A stretch of 64,000 nucleotides of DNA from Epiperipatus broadwayi (GCA_028023455.1 JAQFVV010012424.1:1-64000); one strand, 5' to 3'. Counted from the first letter of the stretch, positions 45,390-58,126 are shown. The notes: generated from the letters alone by a model not told the origin. Translations and numbers: made by a program.

Positions 45390-46709
45390 ATGACAGAATT
45401 CAACGAAGAAATAAAAAAAAGAAATGGCAGAGATGGTCAGAGAATTAAAAGAAGAAATAAAAGAACCAGTAAAAAAAAAAGGAAAAAGAAAAGAAATAAA
45501 GTGATCAGTAGAACAACAGAAGAAAAGAGGATAGATAATCTTATTTGTGAGTGGGATGGCGAATCGATTAAGTACACATCTCAAGAATGCCCAAAGGTTG
45601 TTTTGCAAATAAACGATGTCAAAGTAGAGACATTGTGGGATTCTGGCAGCCAGATATCGGTAATGTCAGAAACAACGTATGAGCGTATGCGGAGCCAACC
45701 CATAGAGATACCAACTCTACCAGTGAAAAGCACGCTAATAACATTAGCAAATAACAAAAAGGCACAATTGGGCTCAAAACAGGTTTGGGTGCAAATTAAG
45801 ATAGGGGATAAAATTATGCCCCACACGCTATTAATTCTAAAAGGGTTGGTACATGAAGCCATATTGGGGTCAGATTTTATGCACAAAACTGGGTGTGTGA
45901 TCAATTATAAAGATGAAAAGATTATCTGTGATGGGGAAGAAGTGGAGTTTGGGTCGCGGATGAGAATGAACCAGCAAAACGTATGTAATATGGAGGTTGA
46001 GATAGAACAGCCTTCAATAGAGGCACGGATTGATGAAGTAATAAAGGGAGTGAAGGAAGGATGGAAAGAGGACCTAAAAGAAGTCTTAAATGAATATAAA
46101 TCGAATTTTTCAGATAAACCCGGGGTTATTAAAGGGTATGAGCACAGGATCAAGATCGCTGACGGTACACCATACCAGGCAAGATCATACCCAGTGCCAC
46201 ACCACTATAGAGCTGAGGTAGAGAGAGAATTAGCTAAAATGGAGGAGTGGGATATTATCACTAAGGGTTCGTCAGCATATAATAACCCATTGGTGGTTGT
46301 AAAAAAAAAAGATGGAACCATACGACTGTGTTTGGATGCCAGGCAATTGAACAAGATTACATGGCCAGATCAAAATGTTCCACCTCCAATTAATGAGTTG
46401 GTAAATAAATTCCGGGGAAAAAAGATATTTTCCACGTTAGATCTGACTGCCAGCTATTGGCAGATCAGGTTACACCCTGCTGACCGGAAGTACACAGCAT
46501 TTCGATATAATGGTATATCGTACCAATTTAACAGAATGCCTTTTGGTCTCAAGAATAGTGGAGCAGGCCTGCTAAAATGTCTCGATCGTGTGCTGTGCCC
46601 GGAAATCAAAAAGTTAATCACTGTTTACATGGATGATGTGATTATTGCATCCAATAACACCCAGGAACACTTACAACACCTCAAGTTGTTTCTACAGAGT
46701 GCAATATGA
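45390..46709 (+). pseudogene. Gypsy Pol part 1: protease and reverse transcriptase
   Basis: 439 codons. After a Lys/Arg-rich start (probably gag remnant; the true Pol start is unclear) comes the retropepsin: LWDSGSQISV with the catalytic D84-S-G, and AILGSDFM (about 155-162). RT follows: LVVVKKKDGTIRLCLDARQLNK, FSTLDLTASYWQI, FNRMPFGLKNSG and YMDD at residues 413-416 (bases 46626-46637). It ends at TGA 46707-46709 because of a one-base frameshift around 46700. The sequence continues in the next frame with the LGHLINANG thumb motif. Role: polyprotein processing and cDNA synthesis. Confidence 0.92.
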
Positions 46710-48190
46710 AGGATATTTGCATTAATTTGCAAAAAAGCTGTTTAGCAGCGGAAGAAGTGAATTTCTTAGGGCACTTAATTAATGCCAATGGAATTAGACC
46801 CCACCCGGACAAAATCCAGGCAATACAAGATTTCCCAGCCCCTCGAACACCAAAACAGGTGAGATAGTTTTTGGGGATGTGTAATTTCTACAATAAATTT
46901 TACAAAAACTTTGCTTCAGACATGGAGCCTCTGCTGCAATTATTACGTAAGGGAACGTCATGGAAATGGACGGAAGAGCATGAGACAAATTTTAGGGTTA
47001 TTAAAGAGAAATTCCTTAGTCAAGTGATGTTGGTTTACCCTGACTTAAGGAAACCATTTATTGTTCAGGTAGATAGTAGTGGGTATGGGTTAGGTGCTGC
47101 TCTTATGCAAGCTCAAGAGGATGGTACCTGGGGTGTAATTTATTTTGTCAGCAGACCACTGAGAGGTGCAGAGATTAATTACTGTGTAACAGAGAAAGAG
47201 GCCTTGGCTGTGGTGTGGGCATTTCAGAAGTTCCGCCAATTCTTGATAGGATCGGAAACGATTGTTAGGACAGATCATAAGAGCCTAGAGTTCTTAAATC
47301 ACAGTTATTTAACAAATAGTAGGCTAATCCGATGGAGCCTTTTTCTCCAGGAGTTCAATTATTCCATCCAGTATTGTAAAAGCACTGAAAATGTGGTAGC
47401 CGACACATTGAACTGGAATATTGTTCCTGATACCCAGGACCATTTGCAGATGGAAGATATCTGTTTGGCAAGTGTAGAATTAGAAACAGACGCTGTAGTA
47501 GAAGAAGGATTGAGACACTTAGGAAAGGTACAATGGCAAAGCCCGACCTACAAGAAAATTATTGATCAACTAGAAGACAAAGATGAAGCGGGAGAGACAG
47601 CAGATGCCAACACTGATGAGAGATACTGCCTGAAAGAAGGGATACTATGGTATATCACCGACCCTCGAAGGGATCAATGGAAAATGATCATACCAGAAAG
47701 TTTACAGGAAGGACTTATTGACTACACACATCATTTGTATGGGCACTATGGTGTAAATAAAGTGGAAGCCTTATTGAGGACATGGTTCCACTGGCCGAAT
47801 ATGAGAGCACAGGTCACCAGGATAGTAAGCTCATGTGAAATGTGTCAGAAGACAAAACCAGCAAACAAGTCGTATCAAGGTCCATTGAATTCTATCATCC
47901 CTAAAGAACCTAATGACCTGGTGGCTATTGATTTCTATGGACCATTGCCGGCTTTCGGGAAAATGAAATATCTACTAGTAGTATATGACCTTTTTTCAAA
48001 ATGGGTGTCAGCATATCCGGTAACCCAAGCCAATACCAAGAATGCCATACGAGCCCTTGAGGTACGATATTTTAAAAGGGTAGGCAAACCAAAAGCTATT
48101 TTGTCGGACCACGGTACGCCGTTCACATCTTATGATTGGCAACAGTGGATAGAGAGGATGGAGGTAAAACACATATTGTCATCCATATGA
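46710..48190 (+). pseudogene. Gypsy Pol part 2: RT thumb, RNase H, integrase
   Basis: Continues Pol in the frame one base over. INLQKSCLAAEEVNFLGHLI is read first, then TAG at 46865-46867 interrupts just before FLGMCNFYNKF, and the rest is open to TGA 48188. RNase H: FIVQVDSSGYGLGAAL, EKEALAVVWA, RTDHKSLEFL, ADTL. Integrase: zinc finger H-x-Y-GH ... CEMCQ, core Asp in AIDFYGPL, second Asp in LSDHGTPF. The terminal TGA lies between SSI and NPQSNPCEQ, where a sense codon is expected. The cut, RNA-degradation and strand-transfer machinery is thus all present but split. Confidence 0.92.
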
Positions 48191-48733
48191 AATCCACAAT
48201 CAAACCCTTGTGAGCAGGTGATGAGAGAGTTAGGATGCCTCTTCAGGGTATATACTGCATCCAACCATAGAGGATGGGTGAAACAACTCCCAAGGGTGTT
48301 AAATTTCATAAATTGGTCTCATAATGAATCTACCGGATTTGCACCTGTAAGACTTCACTTAGGACAAGCAATACCTAGATTGTACCAATCCAAGTTACCC
48401 GCTGGTCCAGAAAACATTGATAAAGGGAGAGATCATGAAGAAGCAAGAAAAAAATTGGAACACTGTGCCAAACTCCGAACCCAGCGGAAAGGAGGCCTGA
48501 CTGATAAGTTTAAAACAGGGGATACAGTATGGGTAAAAACGAACCCTGTGAGTCAAACTGGGAAGCATATTTTTAAAAAGTTCCAAAATTTGTATGAGGG
48601 ACCTTACCAAATCAGCCGACAGGATGGTCCAAATGCTTTCACTTTAAAGAATGGTGAAGGAGAAAGGGGTACCTATAACGCTAGGTCACTGAAACCATAT
48701 AAGACTAGGACGTGGGTTAGAAGTACTTCATAA
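48191..48733 (+). pseudogene. Gypsy Pol part 3: integrase C-terminus
   Basis: Same frame as part 2, after the TGA. NPQSNPCEQVMRELG supplies the catalytic Glu of the integrase triad. Helices with WVKQLPRVLNFINWS, a basic linker (RKGGLTDKFKTGDTVWVKT) and a GPY/F-type module (YEGPYQISRQ ... FTLKN) follow. It ends at TAA 48733, 66 bp before the 3' LTR. No env ORF. Confidence 0.9.
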
Positions 48734-48799
48734 AGACTTATTAAGAATAAAATTAGTTCAAACCCATATTTTATTCTCATTCCCCTGCCCCGGTGGTAT

Positions 48800-50229
48800 T
48801 GTACCATTTATTTATATATAAAGTACAAATTACTTTTTAATATTAGGTATTATAAAAGAAGGAAAGGAGAGCGAACATGATCTTTATTTTTTTTTGTAAC
48901 ATGGTTTTTTAAAAAAAAAACGTACAGTGAAAGTTTAATTTTTCTTTTTTTTTTTAGAAATAAGTTAACTAAAATAAATTCAATGTTGGAAAGTGCATAT
49001 TGAATCATTGATTCAAATAGTGAAAGGAAATTTCAAAAGGTGAAAGATTGCTATTGGAAACAACTTTCTGATAGTAATTAAAAATGGCAGAAATTCTTAA
49101 CGGAAAAACAGACTTTGTAATAAGAAAAGGAGAATAATGTAGAAGTTTATAAAGTAGAACAAAGAAAAAAAAAGAACGTGCGCAGAGCTTCTAAAAAGAA
49201 TCTAGGAGTATAAAAGGAGCCGACAGATTTGAAAAGGGGTCTTTTTTTCTCTTATTGTTCCAATAGTGCTGAGCAATTTGAAGTGCCTCGTATTTTTTTT
49301 AATAAAATGTGTCCACTTAGATACGAACTGAAATCTCTCACCATGAGTGAGTAGAGCTCTATCGTTTGCCGACACTTTCTCTCGAAAAAAAGTCACCTAG
49401 ATCGTCATCTGGCTACCTAAATTAGATCGGAGATTCGGAAATAAAACTAAAAGAAAAACACCTACTGCGGACTACCCACTAACTGAATTGTACGTTGGGA
49501 AGATCGATGACCTACTTAATGTCAACTTACCGGTAAGTAAATGGCCATAATTTTTTTACATAAAACTTTATGAATAGTGAGTTGAATGGAAATATTATCC
49601 CATAAATTTTTCTTGGATCAGAAGATTTGTGAACTGAGAAATGAACCAAACTGTTACTACGGAAAATAAGACTAAATAATTATTACTCCAATATTTGAAT
49701 CAAATTATTGAATTCATATGCACAATCTTTTCCAACATTATAATTTTGTCTTAATCATAAATATTGAATGCTTGACGAGTTAGAATAAATCTTTATTATT
49801 AACTTCACTTTCATTGTACGTGTATAAAATTAATGCTATTCTATTTAAGTTTTACCTTTAGTTATTTAACTTAGATCGGTATACAAATTATTTTTTTTGA
49901 TAGATTTAATTTCCGTAATTAAGAAAAAATGGGGATATCTTCTTAGCGAGAATGTTAACTCAGATCGTATAATTATTACCTTACGGGCTACAATATGTTT
50001 GACGCAGTCTCAGTGGGTCTAACGACTCTGGCGCCCTCAAGTAGAAATTAAAAACTGGTTCTGCTCATGATTGTACTCGGTAATAGTTCTAGGCCGAAGT
50101 TGATCAGGAAAAATAGTTGTGTTGAGAATAGAAATACAATTTTCTTTTTTCTTTTGATACAGCTTGATCAACTCACGCTCAAATATAAATTTGAGGCGTA
50201 TAGTGGCCTAGTAATACGAAAAAAGATAC
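48800..50229 (+). repeat. 3' LTR of the young Gypsy
   Basis: TGTACCATTTATTTATATAT to AAAAAGATAC, then (TA)n. Nearly identical to the 5' LTR; most differences are single transitions or A/T run lengths. Confidence 0.95.
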
Positions 50230-50520
50230 TATATATATATATATTTTGCTGAACCAGCATTCATCAGTTGGTCCAGATCATCATCTCCCACACACATATA
50301 TAATTATTGCTTGGGTTTATATTAACATAGAAAATCTGCGAACTTCAATGGTCAGGCTTCAATCTACTCCAACTCTTCAGCCATCTATATCATTGAAAAT
50401 CTGATGATGAAACACCCAGATGTCGCTGATGCCAACATTAAGGTCATGCCCATGTTGACTCTGACCTCTCATGCATATGACCTTGCCCATTTAAATACAC
50501 ATAAGAGGGCTATGCATGAT
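50230..50520 (-). repeat. Dispersed repeat, inverted relative to 60730-60880
   Basis: CATCAGTTGGTCCAGATCAT, ACTCCAACTCTTCAGCCATC and ATCATTGAAAATCTGATGAT are complementary to TGGACCAACTGATGATC, TTAAGAGTTGGAGTA and TCATCAGATTTTCAATTGG in the 60-kb cluster. Confidence 0.65.
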
Positions 50521-50559
50521 AAAGGCTAAATTTGTAATATTCAAATACAAACATACTTT

Positions 50560-51175
50560 ATATACTGATATGAATATGACAAACTGGTTACAGAATGTGT
50601 TAAAATTGAAAGCAATTGAAATGCTTCTATAATTAGTTTTACAGTAATACATTAGAAAATGCTAATGAGTTAAAGAGTCATTAAAATGCTCTGCAGAACA
50701 ATGTAACATGAACATATTTCTATAATTAGCACAATGAAATGAGAGTAACTACATCTATATTAATAGTCAAAGCTATTTAATATTACTAAGATGTATTCTA
50801 GAGAATATGAAAACAATACGATATCAGAGAATATAAGGACTATTAATGTAAAATCAAAGTTCACCAATCAAGCAAGAATATGGAGTTGCCATCTAAGCGA
50901 GACCTCCATGGCCTCAATTTTTTATTGTTGATGTAAGCCTTCAGATAAAAAAACTACAATATTTAAGCTTGGTAAATATGTAGAGTTAACTAACCTATTT
51001 TTAAATATAGAATAAAATATATGTACCAATCAATACCCTGAACCTTATATTACTGCTGCATGTGCTATCTGTGCTAATTTAATATAATCAATTCCTTAAC
51101 AAGTAATTTGTTGAAATACTTATTTAATTTGACCATCATAGATTGGTTATCCGCGTTGTAATGTTAATTAGCAGT
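50560..51175 (+). repeat. Dispersed duplication, copy without the foldback array
   Basis: Colinear with 31481-31640 plus 33196-33620, and lacking the 1.55-kb array between them. It is therefore the unfilled paralogous site for that insertion. No coding function was seen. Confidence 0.6.
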
Positions 51176-51317
51176 GAAGTTGAACCAATTCTAGTATTAA
51201 AGTTTCCTATGACAATTTTAAAATGTTTGGAGAGTTCAAAAGCACTAAGTACATCCATATAAAAATCCGTTTCAACACAATGAGAACTTGTTGGCAAATT
51301 AACCTGAATACAGTTGG

Positions 51318-53330
51318 TCATCATCATCATCATCAACGATTACCAATCCACTGCAGGATGGTCTCTTCAAGTTCAATCCATCTTCTCCGATCTTTAGCTT
51401 CTCTTCTCCACATCACCCTTGCACCCTTTCTTATTTCATCCTTACATCTCACATGTGGTCTCTTTCTGGGTCTTTTACAACCTATTGGAATCCAGTTTAA
51501 GATTTCAACTATTCACCTATTATCATCTCTTCTAGCAGTATGTCCAGCCCAACTCCACTTGTCTTTTAATTTTTTCAGTGAGGTCAGTAACACTTGTTTG
51601 TTCTCTTATCCATATATTGCATTTTCAATCTCTTCTTGTTACTCCCAACATGCATCTTTCCATACTTCTTTGAGTGGTCTGAAGTCCTGTATTGCTCTTC
51701 TATTAAGTACCCAAGTCTCAGAGCCATAAGTAAGAACTAGTAAAACACATTTATTAAAAACCTTCCTTTTCAAACACATAGGCATATTTCCTTTTACTAT
51801 CAAATTATTTCTACCAAAAGCATTCCAACCAAGTTTAATTCTACGGTTAATTTCGTCCATTAGGTTTCCATCTGTATTAATAATCTGACCAAGATATTTG
51901 TAACTGTTAACTTCTTCTAACTCATCATAATCAATCTTTATTTTCATATTTTGAGAAAATCCATTAAACATTACTTTAGTCTTTTTAACATTTATATTTA
52001 GTCCTACTTTCATCTGATAACTCCTGCAACATTCCCTGCAGCTCTAAAGCATTATTTGCACAAATAACTACATCATCTACAAAATCTAAATGACTTAAAT
52101 AATCTCCATTTACTTTCACTCCTTTAGTTTCCCATTTTAATCCATTAAGTACTTTTTGCAGCACTGTTGTAAAAAGTTTTGGAGATATGGAGTCACCCTA
52201 TCTTACATTCTTCTCAATGTTGACCTTCCTAGTATCATTATGTAATCTAATTGTTGCTGTTGCATTTTTATAAATATTCTTTAAAATATGACAATATCCT
52301 GGATCTATATCTTGATGATCCAATGCTTTAATAACTGAAGAAGTGTTTATAGAATCAAATGCCTTTTCATAATCTACAAATCCAAAGCATAATGGCAACT
52401 CATATTCATTTGTCCTTTCTATAACTTCTCTCAATACCTGGATCTGATCTACTGTACTAAACCACTTTTAAATCCATCTTATTCTCTTGGTTGATAGAAA
52501 TCCAATGTTCTCTGTAGACGAGTTGTAATTATCTTGGTAAAAATTTTGTATAAAAATGATAAAAGGCTGATAGGTCTGTAATTTCTAATATGATCACCTT
52601 TTTTTAAATATTAATGCTGCATTCTTCCAATAATCTGGTACATCTTTATCATTTAGACCTTTGGTATATAACTTTGCTAAAAAAATTCTATTTCTTCACC
52701 TGCTTCTTTCAATGTACCTATTATAATTCCATCATTACATGGAACCTTTCCTTTCTTCATACATTTAATTGCATATCTCACTTCTTCATTTAAAAATTCT
52801 GGGCAATTCGGAAGATGTAATTGATATAGGAGGTATTTGTTCTTTATTACTATATAATTCTTGATAAAAGTCTTCTACCCATTTCATGATGTCATCTCTC
52901 TTTTTAGTAATAATTCCATTTTTTTTTCTTATTGCAGATATAAATTTCCTACCAATGCCAAAATGTTGTTTTACACTCTTGAGACTTTTATTCTCTTCTA
53001 CAGCTTTCCTTGCTAGTTCACAGTTATACTTTTTATAGCATATTATATGCATTTAAGTTGAATAAGTAACTAATCTTGCTATTTTGTCTGAGACACTATA
53101 AATTTCCACAATGTTGTCATTCTACTTTTTATTTACAATGAATCCTACTCCATTTGTACTTCCAATTTTTTGTGCCTTTGTAATACAACTATATGTCTAC
53201 TTTTTTCTAACTTCACAAACTTCAATAATGTTCTATTTAATATTAAAAAATTCTTCTTCCAATTCTTGGAATCTTCCTTTGCTTGAAAGTGATCTGAAGT
53301 TGTAAATACTTAAATAAAAGATCATCATCA
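51318..53330 (-). mobile_element. RTE-type LINE, minus strand, internally deleted
   Basis: The 3' end is marked by a (CAT)n run on the plus strand (51319-51335), that is a (TGA)n-like tail, as usual for RTE elements. Upstream on the minus strand are ORF2 pieces from endonuclease to the C-terminus. The endonuclease is mostly deleted (about 53050-53330 only). Confidence 0.88.
51340..53330 (-). pseudogene. RTE ORF2 (endonuclease-RT), several breaks
   Basis: Order on the minus strand: an endonuclease start (TYNFRSLSSKGRFQELEEE, about 53310-53255); then, after a deletion, the linker region (53052-52786; LARKAVEENKSLKS, IMKWVEDFYQELYS). The RT follows: FGFVDYEKAFDSI with its catalytic Asp (52434-52198), a stop, LDFVDDVVICA (FVDD for FADD, 52085-52074), then KYLGQIINTDGNL and VLTYGSETWVLNRR (52013-51639). 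The C-terminal RKRPHVRCKDEIRK-like basic region runs to about 51340. At least three stops or frameshifts. Motif content matches RTE-clade proteins. Confidence 0.88.
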
Positions 53331-55860
53331 AATGATAGCCTGGTTCCATAATCAGGATATTAGCACCTTCCAACTTTGATCACCAATTGCTTCCTTGCCT
53401 GATGCCTTTCACCCTCCTGTAAATGAGGACAATGATTTAATTTTGTCTGTCATAATTGTAAATATCTATTAGAAAGAAAATTCCATTCAAACCCATTCAT
53501 TCTGTTTTCAAGAGATATTTCAGTTAAGATCTATCATGTGACTAAAAAAGTAAAACTATGGTGTTTCTTGATCTTAAACTCAGAAAGGAGTTTGTTATTG
53601 AGAGACTCTTTGATTTTTCTTTGGGACCTTAAAAGAACTGTACAGGGCAAATTCCTAATGTCCATTCCATAGCTTCTTGTCATTGTAGCTGCTATTACTA
53701 TGTGATTATTCTTATAGTATATAAACATGGATGAGCTGCTCACCAATATGTATTAGCCATCATGGTGAGTTTATTGGCTTTTTATTTCTAACACCACTCT
53801 AGTATAAATAGAAAAGTAAAAATAATCAAGTTTTCTTTTCCATTCTTGATTTTAGAATAAGGTAACTGCCTGCTAGCATCAGGAATGTTTTTCCTTTGGG
53901 TAATAGTTTTCCTATTTATGTGTCAAACCAGATTTAGGAGCATTCAGTAAAGATCATCTCTATGTAAATTATTTAAAGAGCCTTGGGCCTAGAGGGGTTT
54001 TGGTCTGGTATTCATAAATTTAAGGCCATAGTGTGTTCTTAATTAGTGATAGGTATCAATCTAGATATTTGGAAATGTATGCTAGTTAATTACTAACAGT
54101 TTGGGTTGTAACTATAGTTTTATAAAATGATTATTATATACTTTCTGTTAATAAGACCCCAATTTTTTTGCAGTTTATCCTTTTATCTAAATTTGAAGGT
54201 TTATACATTTTTATATGTCAATAAAATAAGAACTCAAGTTATTGAGCAATTATTTGCCTGCCTATTCTGTGGCTGATGTTATCAGCCATCAAGACAACAT
54301 TTGGGGATTTATCTTATTACTGCAGAAAGGATAACAAAATATTACTTGACATTAACTTGGATGAAATGAAAAATGATTTGGTTTACAAGGATGAAGAAGT
54401 GAAATAGAATTAAAATGAAAAGCGATTCCTAAAATAAAACAAAATTTGAAAAGAAAAAGTATGTGAAATTAATTTATTATATTATCCAATTAAATCCAGA
54501 TCCCTAATTGCCTTTGGGAAGAAATCTTAACTATCTACACTTAACATAATTGTCAACTACTTTCTTATGTTCAATTCAGAAATATTATATATAAAAATAT
54601 GGATATCAAGAGCAAAAATATTTCTTCCAGATATAGAATCACATGAAAACAGTTTTTTTTATTGACTTGAAATATTGTGTTTACTAGTTTATTATATAAC
54701 ATTGTAACTTATCTAAACTATGAATCTTCAATGCTGTCAAGGTAATGTTTATAAATTAAAAAAATGGATTACTTGGATCTAATATCTTGGTATAGATAAG
54801 AATATTGACACTTGGACCATTGTGTTTATTTAAACTTCTAGGAATATAAAAATCCCAATCTATTGCAGTACCAATATCAACATTTTTTCCCTCTATATTA
54901 AGATTTTAGACAGAATGAAAGGTGGAAATCCATTTTTTACTTAGAGATTGCCATGACAACAAATTCAAGACTCGTTTATCATATGGAGAACATTTATAAA
55001 ACCACATAGCTTTGTGATCTAAGTAATATATATCTAATGTACTGGGTCATAACTTTTCATGTTACTTTTTAGTTATATTTATATAGATCCTGGTTACGAA
55101 AGGGGTTTTGAATTATTTATATTATCCATACAAATATAACAGATTAACGTTTGCGATATGACCAAATTTTCCCCTCCTTTTTAATTTAATAAATATTAGG
55201 AAAAATGCGATTATATTTCCTGATCAATCTAACCCAGAGTCATAAAAAAAACTATAACTTGTGACAGCTTTTATTTGTTTCAGATGCCAGTGTTCAGAGG
55301 ACTGTATTAGCTGAACCTACAATCACAAGGTTAATTAATAAAGATTGAATTTATCTCTCTTTTTTCTAATTAAGTATTTTTTTGTTATTGATTTCTATTT
55401 ACGGAGATTTAGTAAATTAATTACGTGTATTAGCATTTACACATGGAGGAATCTAAATAATGAAGATTGCTGAATTTAAATTACCACATAGATTTAATAA
55501 ACAAGTAATATGTCTAAATGTGCAAAAATGCAGGTAATGGTGAAGCTAATTACAAATAATAAAATTAATGACTGAGTGCTTTTAAGAAGCTTTGTCTTCT
55601 CATAATCATAGCCAACTAGTTGAATGAGTACAGTGGAAAATATGCGATGAATATTTAAATTTATTCAAAGTGGGTCAGAGAGCCCATTTTTAGGAGAAAA
55701 GCATGCTTTCTTCTGGTTTATAGCATAGGTGTTCTTAGATCTAAGCCACACTTCTTTAACTTTACATTTCGAGTCAATACACACTATAAATACAAAATTA
55801 ATACTACCCTTTTTAATATTATTACACATTAACATATAGATATGTTACGCAGATTATATG
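53331..55860. other. AT-rich non-coding, nothing recognised
   Basis: About 2.5 kb without convincing coding frames, TE ends or RNA genes. Likely intergenic or intronic host DNA. Confidence 0.5.
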
Positions 55861-55867
55861 TTTTCAA

Positions 55868-56308
55868 ATATTTTTGGTCATATGTTAATGATTATATTCC
55901 TCCACAAGATGTCAAAAGCATATAGAAACCAATCCCTATCTTGCATGAGATAGATATAGTGAAAATTACACTATAGAAATATTTATTATTGGATACTTTC
56001 TGTAAGCATTTTGTGTCGAGGTTGTGAGAGAAGCAAGTTAGATATTTATCAATTAAACTGTAGTAATTTGCTATATATATATATATATTGAACTATGATA
56101 AAGATATATATGTCTGGGCCAAGAGATTAGGTTCAGCATGAAATATGCATTTTGGGGATCACAGATCATTTTCATATCTTTGGTCATATGTTTATGATTA
56201 CATCCCTCCACAAGATGTTAAAAGTGAATAGAAACCAGTCCCTACCTTGGTGAGATTGGTATAGTAAAAATTACACTGTAAATATTATATATTATTGGAT
56301 AATTTCCA
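55868..56308. repeat. Direct duplication, units ~140 bp, period ~303 bp
   Basis: Unit 1 (about 55868-56003: TTTGGTCATATGTTAATGAT, CTCCACAAGATGTCAAAAGC, AAATTACACTATAGAAATAT) and unit 2 (about 56170-56308: TTTGGTCATATGTTTATGAT, CTCCACAAGATGTTAAAAGT, AAATTACACTGTAAATATT). A short (TA)n lies between them. Confidence 0.8.
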
Positions 56309-57340
56309 GTCTAATGAATGACTAATAAAAATTAATAATTAACTGGTTCATATCGGAGATAAGTAAGAACACACACAAAAAAGTATTTCAATAGATGAAC
56401 CAATAAGTAAAAACTTAAGATCAGAATTATCAAGATCTTGGATTAAGAAATTGAAGAAAAAGATTAATTTTATAATATAACTATATTAATTTATAAATAT
56501 AACATATATGTAAAATAACTGCTTATGCATCTATTGAAATACCTGTAAATAAACAGGTATTTCAATACCTTGCTTTCAATAACTTGAACTTAATGGAATT
56601 TGTATCAATGTTTTAGAAATAATGATAAGGAGCAAAATCCATTTCCAAAGCAGATTTACTTGTCAAGACATTTTACATAGTAAAAAAATAATTTCTAAAA
56701 ATAGAGATTAATAGTATAATCTACATAATTTAAATATTTTCTTTTAAGAGAGAATAAATACATTGGTTATATTTATATTAATACCTGTCAAATATTTGTC
56801 AAAAAAATTTGAACTATCTGAAACTGACTGACAAGCTATATAAATAATAACGCTTTTTTGTTTGTTTGTTTTAAAAAATAAAAATGGAATCTATCCAACC
56901 GTCATTCTGAATAATAAGACAGCAAATAAAGTTTCTAATCTCCTAATATCGCTTATTTATCATATATTAGTAGGATGCTACGTCCAAAAGGAACTACTTG
57001 GATTAAAATGATTTTTTTAAATTGTAAATAAATATTTGTAAATAATACAGATTGCCAAGATAATTATTCACTAAAATAAACTTTTGGTAATAGTAGCTTT
57101 AACAAAATCATTTAATATTTAAACTTTTATTATTAACAATAATAGTAGAATTTGTTTATGGGAGGGGGGGGGGGTAAACAATATTTAACTGACTGCAACA
57201 AAACATTGAAGAAGAAACGAGTAGATTCTAATTCTTGTTTTATATTTTATTTAAGTTTAGCTAGACACCCATTTACTGATAATTTTTGAATAGTTTTCAT
57301 TAGATTGGATATAAATTAGCTGCTCAACAGAAAATTCTAA
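56309..57340. other. Non-coding with a small hairpin
   Basis: A hairpin TATTGAAATACCTGT / ACAGGTATTTCAATA is centred at about 56553. There is a G-run near 57163-57174. Nothing else recognised. Confidence 0.5.
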
Positions 57341-57344
57341 TTAG

Positions 57345-57432
57345 AACCTGGGGAAAAAATCCTCTACATGGCTGAGATTTGAACCTACATTAAAAATGTT
57401 GATGAAGACATTACTTCTGCATCACGAAGATT
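57345..57432 (-). mobile_element. Possible tRNA-derived SINE head
   Basis: On the minus strand an A-box-like GTGATGCAGAAGTAATGTC (about 57425-57407) precedes a B-box-like TAGGTTCAAATCTCAGCC (about 57389-57372). Spacing is slightly short for a tRNA but within SINE variation. No clear tail. Confidence 0.4.
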
Positions 57433-57720
57433 TCAGAAGTAAATTAAAACATTTTAATATCACTACTAATAACTTTTTGGTTACTTTATGATTTCAATTT
57501 TGATGCCATTTCAGTTATATATTTAAACTAGATCTACATTCTATGTCATGTAACTGTGCAAATTAAGCCCCTTAATATTATAAATTCTATAAACCCTAAA
57601 TCATTAATACATTCTGGATAAAAATATGCAGAATTTGAAGCTTTTTTAGACTGAAAACATGACTGGTACAAGTAGAAGACATTAATAAAGAGATAAGGTT
57701 TACAACAAATACTCTATTAA

Positions 57721-57991
57721 GCCAATAAACATCACATGACCACTTCCACTTATGCTTGTGTTTAACTGTTGTTAAAACAGGCAAAACTCACTATATATAT
57801 ATTGCCACACACAGCAAGCTAGAGTAATCCAAGGCTCCTCCCTGACGAAGGCCATAAGCCAGAAACTAGTCTGGGGATATTGGATGAGTAGGCACTAGAT
57901 GGAGATTTTATGCACAAGCCTTCTGGCATCCATTGATTACTCTAGCTTGCTGTGTGTGGTAATATATATAGTGAGTTTTGCCTGTTTTAAA
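57721..57991. mobile_element. Foldback element (family F), partial left arm
   Basis: GCCAATAAACATCACATGAC starts the flank. TTAAAACAGGCAAAACTCAC (57772 on) pairs with GTGAGTTTTGCCTGTTTTAA (ending 57991), and GCAAGCTAGAGTAATC pairs with GATTACTCTAGCTTGC. The inner left arm is missing, so the loop carries CTGACGAAGGCCATAAGCC, AACTAGTCTGGGGATATTGG and the rest of one arm. Confidence 0.85.
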
Positions 57992-58024
57992 TACTCTATT
58001 GTTTAAACATGTAAAGTGATTTTT

Positions 58025-58126
58025 TTTCATATGTCATAGCATCGGCCGGGACGCGAACCCACAACCGTCTGCAACCAACTACTTGCTTGCATGGTGGCTG
58101 CGATACCTCTCGGCTAACAACGCAAG
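58025..58126 (-). mobile_element. tRNA-derived retroposon (SINE head) with TSD and A-tail
   Basis: The complement of 58039-58123 is an 85-nt tRNA-like sequence. GCGTTG pairs with CGATGC at the ends, A-box TTAGCCGAGAGGTATCG, B-box GGGTTCGCGTCCC. The length and class-II-like size suggest a Leu/Ser-type relative, but the anticodon arm is not canonical. A GAAAAAAAA tail follows on the minus strand. Flanks ACATGTAAAGTGATTTT (58007-58023) and ACATGTGTAAAGTGATTTT (58127-58145) form a target duplication with one 2-bp difference. These show retroposition, not a resident tRNA gene. Confidence 0.75.

Larger units (their letters stand above)
43430..50229 (+). mobile_element. Young Gypsy-type LTR retrotransposon lacking gag core
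   Basis: Two LTRs of about 1.43 kb (43430-44857 and 48800-50229) are nearly identical, with roughly 15 differences by eye. They flank 3.9 kb containing protease, RT, RNase H and integrase in Gypsy order. The capsid-coding part expected between primer-binding site and protease is absent. Pol has one frameshift and two in-frame stops. Flanking 4-mers (ATAC left, ATAT right) are a poor target duplication, with the right side lost in (TA)n. Confidence 0.93.

Noticed and set aside
45378-48610. Several minus-strand ORFs of 62-107 codons
   Set aside because: Shadows of the Gypsy pol, which has protease, RT and integrase motifs on the plus strand.
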